DNA of 6,286 nucleotides, from assembly GCA_945874195.1 (NCBI GenBank), contig CAMCFW010000137.1, forward strand, positions 1 to 6,286, given 5' to 3'. The translations under genes and the position numbers were made by a program. Of this stretch, positions 5,165-6,286 are shown in pieces (the first letter of the stretch is position 1; each line of letters opens with the position of its first letter). The DNA comes from Chryseobacterium gleum. Lineage in GTDB: Bacteria > Bacteroidota > Bacteroidia > UBA10329. The notes below the pieces were generated by a model. The model had not been told where the DNA came from. It did not search any database and saw only the letters and a list, made by a program, of their open reading frames with translations.

Positions 5165-6286
5165 TTGAGTGCAAGCCGCAAGTGCGTGATCATCGGGCCG
5201 GCATTTCCGCTTCGCGGAGGAATTGCTCAGTTGAATGAATCCCTTTCTGCGGAGTTTACCAAACAGGGCATCGACAACATCATCTTTTCGTTCTACCTCC
5301 AATACCCTTCATTCCTGTTTCCCGGTCAGACCCAAACAGAGGCTGCTGACAGAAAAGGACCGGCAGGTGTAGATATCCGTGCTACTATCAGTTCAATCAA
5401 TCCCATCAGTTGGTGGATCACGGCCCGTCAGATCGCCCGATGGCGGCCCGATTTTGTGGTGGTACGATTCTGGCTTCCGTTCATGGCCCCCGCCTTGGGC
5501 ACCATTTGTAAATTCCTGAAGAAGAGATTGAACGTTCCTATCATCGGAATTCTGGACAATGTTATTCCTCATGAAAAGCGCATTGGGGATAAATTCTTCA
5601 CCCGATACTTTCTCAGTCATTGCGATTCGTTTGTGGTCATGTCTTCCACAGTGATGGATGAACTGAAGGCTTTCGACAGCCTCAAGCCTCGAAAGCTGCT
5701 CTATCATCCGATCTACGATCATTTTGGAGAGCCGGTCGAAAAGTCATTTGCGAGAAAGCATTTGAGCATTGCCGAAAATGACAAGGTCATCCTCTTTTTC
5801 GGCATCATCCGAAAATACAAGGGGCTGAAACTTCTGCTTCACGCTGTTTCAAAGATGGAAGATAAAAACAACGTGAAACTGATAGTTGCAGGAGAGTTCT
5901 ACGAGGATAGGGCGATATATACCAAGCTCATCGAGAAATATGGACTGCACGCAAATGTGATCGTAAATTCAGGATTTGTGGATAAACACAAGGTGAAGTT
6001 CTATTTCTGTGCAGCCGATATTGTAGCTCAGCCATATTTGAGCGCAACTCAGAGTGGAGTGACCCAAATAGCCTATCATTTCAACACGCCCATGCTCGTC
6101 ACCAATGTGGGTGGTCTTCCAGAGATGGTGGCACACGAAAAGGTGGGCTACGTTTGCGAGGTGAACGAAGACTCGATTGCCAAGGCCTTAACCTCATTCT
6201 TCAAAGAGGACCGCGCCAAGGAATTCGAGGCAAATATCTTGGAAGAAAAGAAACGGTTTGAGTGGGACCACTTTGCCAAGGAAATC
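5165..6286 (+). CDS. Family 4 glycosyltransferase (GT-B fold), 3' end beyond the window
   Basis: The frame runs 374 codons without a stop to the last base, so the C-terminus is missing, probably by only a few residues given the usual family length. N-terminal motif: VIIGPAFPLRGGIAQLNE (residues 8-25), where the Gly-rich loop marks the start of the GT-B acceptor domain. NVIPHEK (132-138) carries the conserved His of this subfamily. The donor-binding C-terminal domain begins near VILFFGIIRKYKG (208-220, with Arg216 and Lys217/Lys219 likely contacting phosphates), then LIVAGEFYE (239-247), and QPYLSATQSGVTQIAY (289-304) with TNVGGLPEMV (313-322). In the usual E-x7-E motif of GT4 enzymes the second Glu position is Gln297. 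It transfers a sugar from an activated donor in the cytoplasm, probably for envelope polysaccharide or glycolipid, in line with the GT2 neighbour. The start is taken as TTG at 5165, 2 bases after the GT2 stop; GTG at 5186 would cut into the conserved N-terminal strand. Confidence 0.92.
   Translation, partial: MSASRKCVIIGPAFPLRGGIAQLNESLSAEFTKQGIDNIIFSFYLQYPSFLFPGQTQTEAADRKGPAGVDIRATISSINPISWWITARQIARWRPDFVVVRFWLPFMAPALGTICKFLKKRLNVPIIGILDNVIPHEKRIGDKFFTRYFLSHCDSFVVMSSTVMDELKAFDSLKPRKLLYHPIYDHFGEPVEKSFARKHLSIAENDKVILFFGIIRKYKGLKLLLHAVSKMEDKNNVKLIVAGEFYEDRAIYTKLIEKYGLHANVIVNSGFVDKHKVKFYFCAADIVAQPYLSATQSGVTQIAYHFNTPMLVTNVGGLPEMVAHEKVGYVCEVNEDSIAKALTSFFKEDRAKEFEANILEEKKRFEWDHFAKEI

Noticed and set aside
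5393..5722. Minus-strand open frame of 109 codons
   Set aside because: It is antisense to the family 4 glycosyltransferase, whose conserved motifs run across this whole stretch.

Overview
The window reads as an ordinary chromosomal segment of a member of the Bacteroidota, most likely of the Flavobacteriales type. Three things point there: a secreted protease with a C-terminal type IX secretion (T9SS) sorting domain, -7 boxes of the Bacteroidota form TAnnTTTG in front of two transcription units, and start codons without Shine-Dalgarno sequences. The genus cannot be fixed from the sequence alone.

Layout. The left end (1-543, +) is the C-terminal part of an NAD(P)H-hydrate dehydratase (Nnr/YjeF family), a metabolite-repair enzyme. 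It converges on a minus-strand gene (594-1970) for a secreted, T9SS-sorted zinc metalloprotease. Upstream of that, also on the minus strand, is a tight two-gene unit with 3 bases between the genes: a small-type transaldolase (2711-3364) followed by a YrdC/YciO/Sua5-family protein of the YciO type (2087-2707). A perfect 10-bp inverted repeat touches the transaldolase start codon.

The 334-base gap between the transaldolase and the next plus-strand gene is not empty. It holds a minus-strand gene for the small bacterial signal recognition particle RNA (about 3478-3575), with its own Bacteroidota-type promoter and a U-tract terminator. A divergent promoter then drives a plus-strand cluster: a DUF4199-type membrane protein (3699-4205), a membrane-anchored family 2 glycosyltransferase (4212-5162) and a family 4 glycosyltransferase (5165 to beyond the right edge). 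These three genes are separated by only 6 and 2 bases, and both glycosyltransferases appear to start with TTG.

How they work together. The plus-strand cluster looks like a cell-envelope glycan or lipid-linked sugar unit. The transaldolase and YciO-like genes are probably co-transcribed, but no shared pathway is evident. I see no mobile element, CRISPR array, tRNA, phage gene or defence system. The least routine items are the SRP RNA locus, which lies under a misleadingly long open frame, the leishmanolysin-like zinc site of the protease, and the inverted repeat at the transaldolase start.
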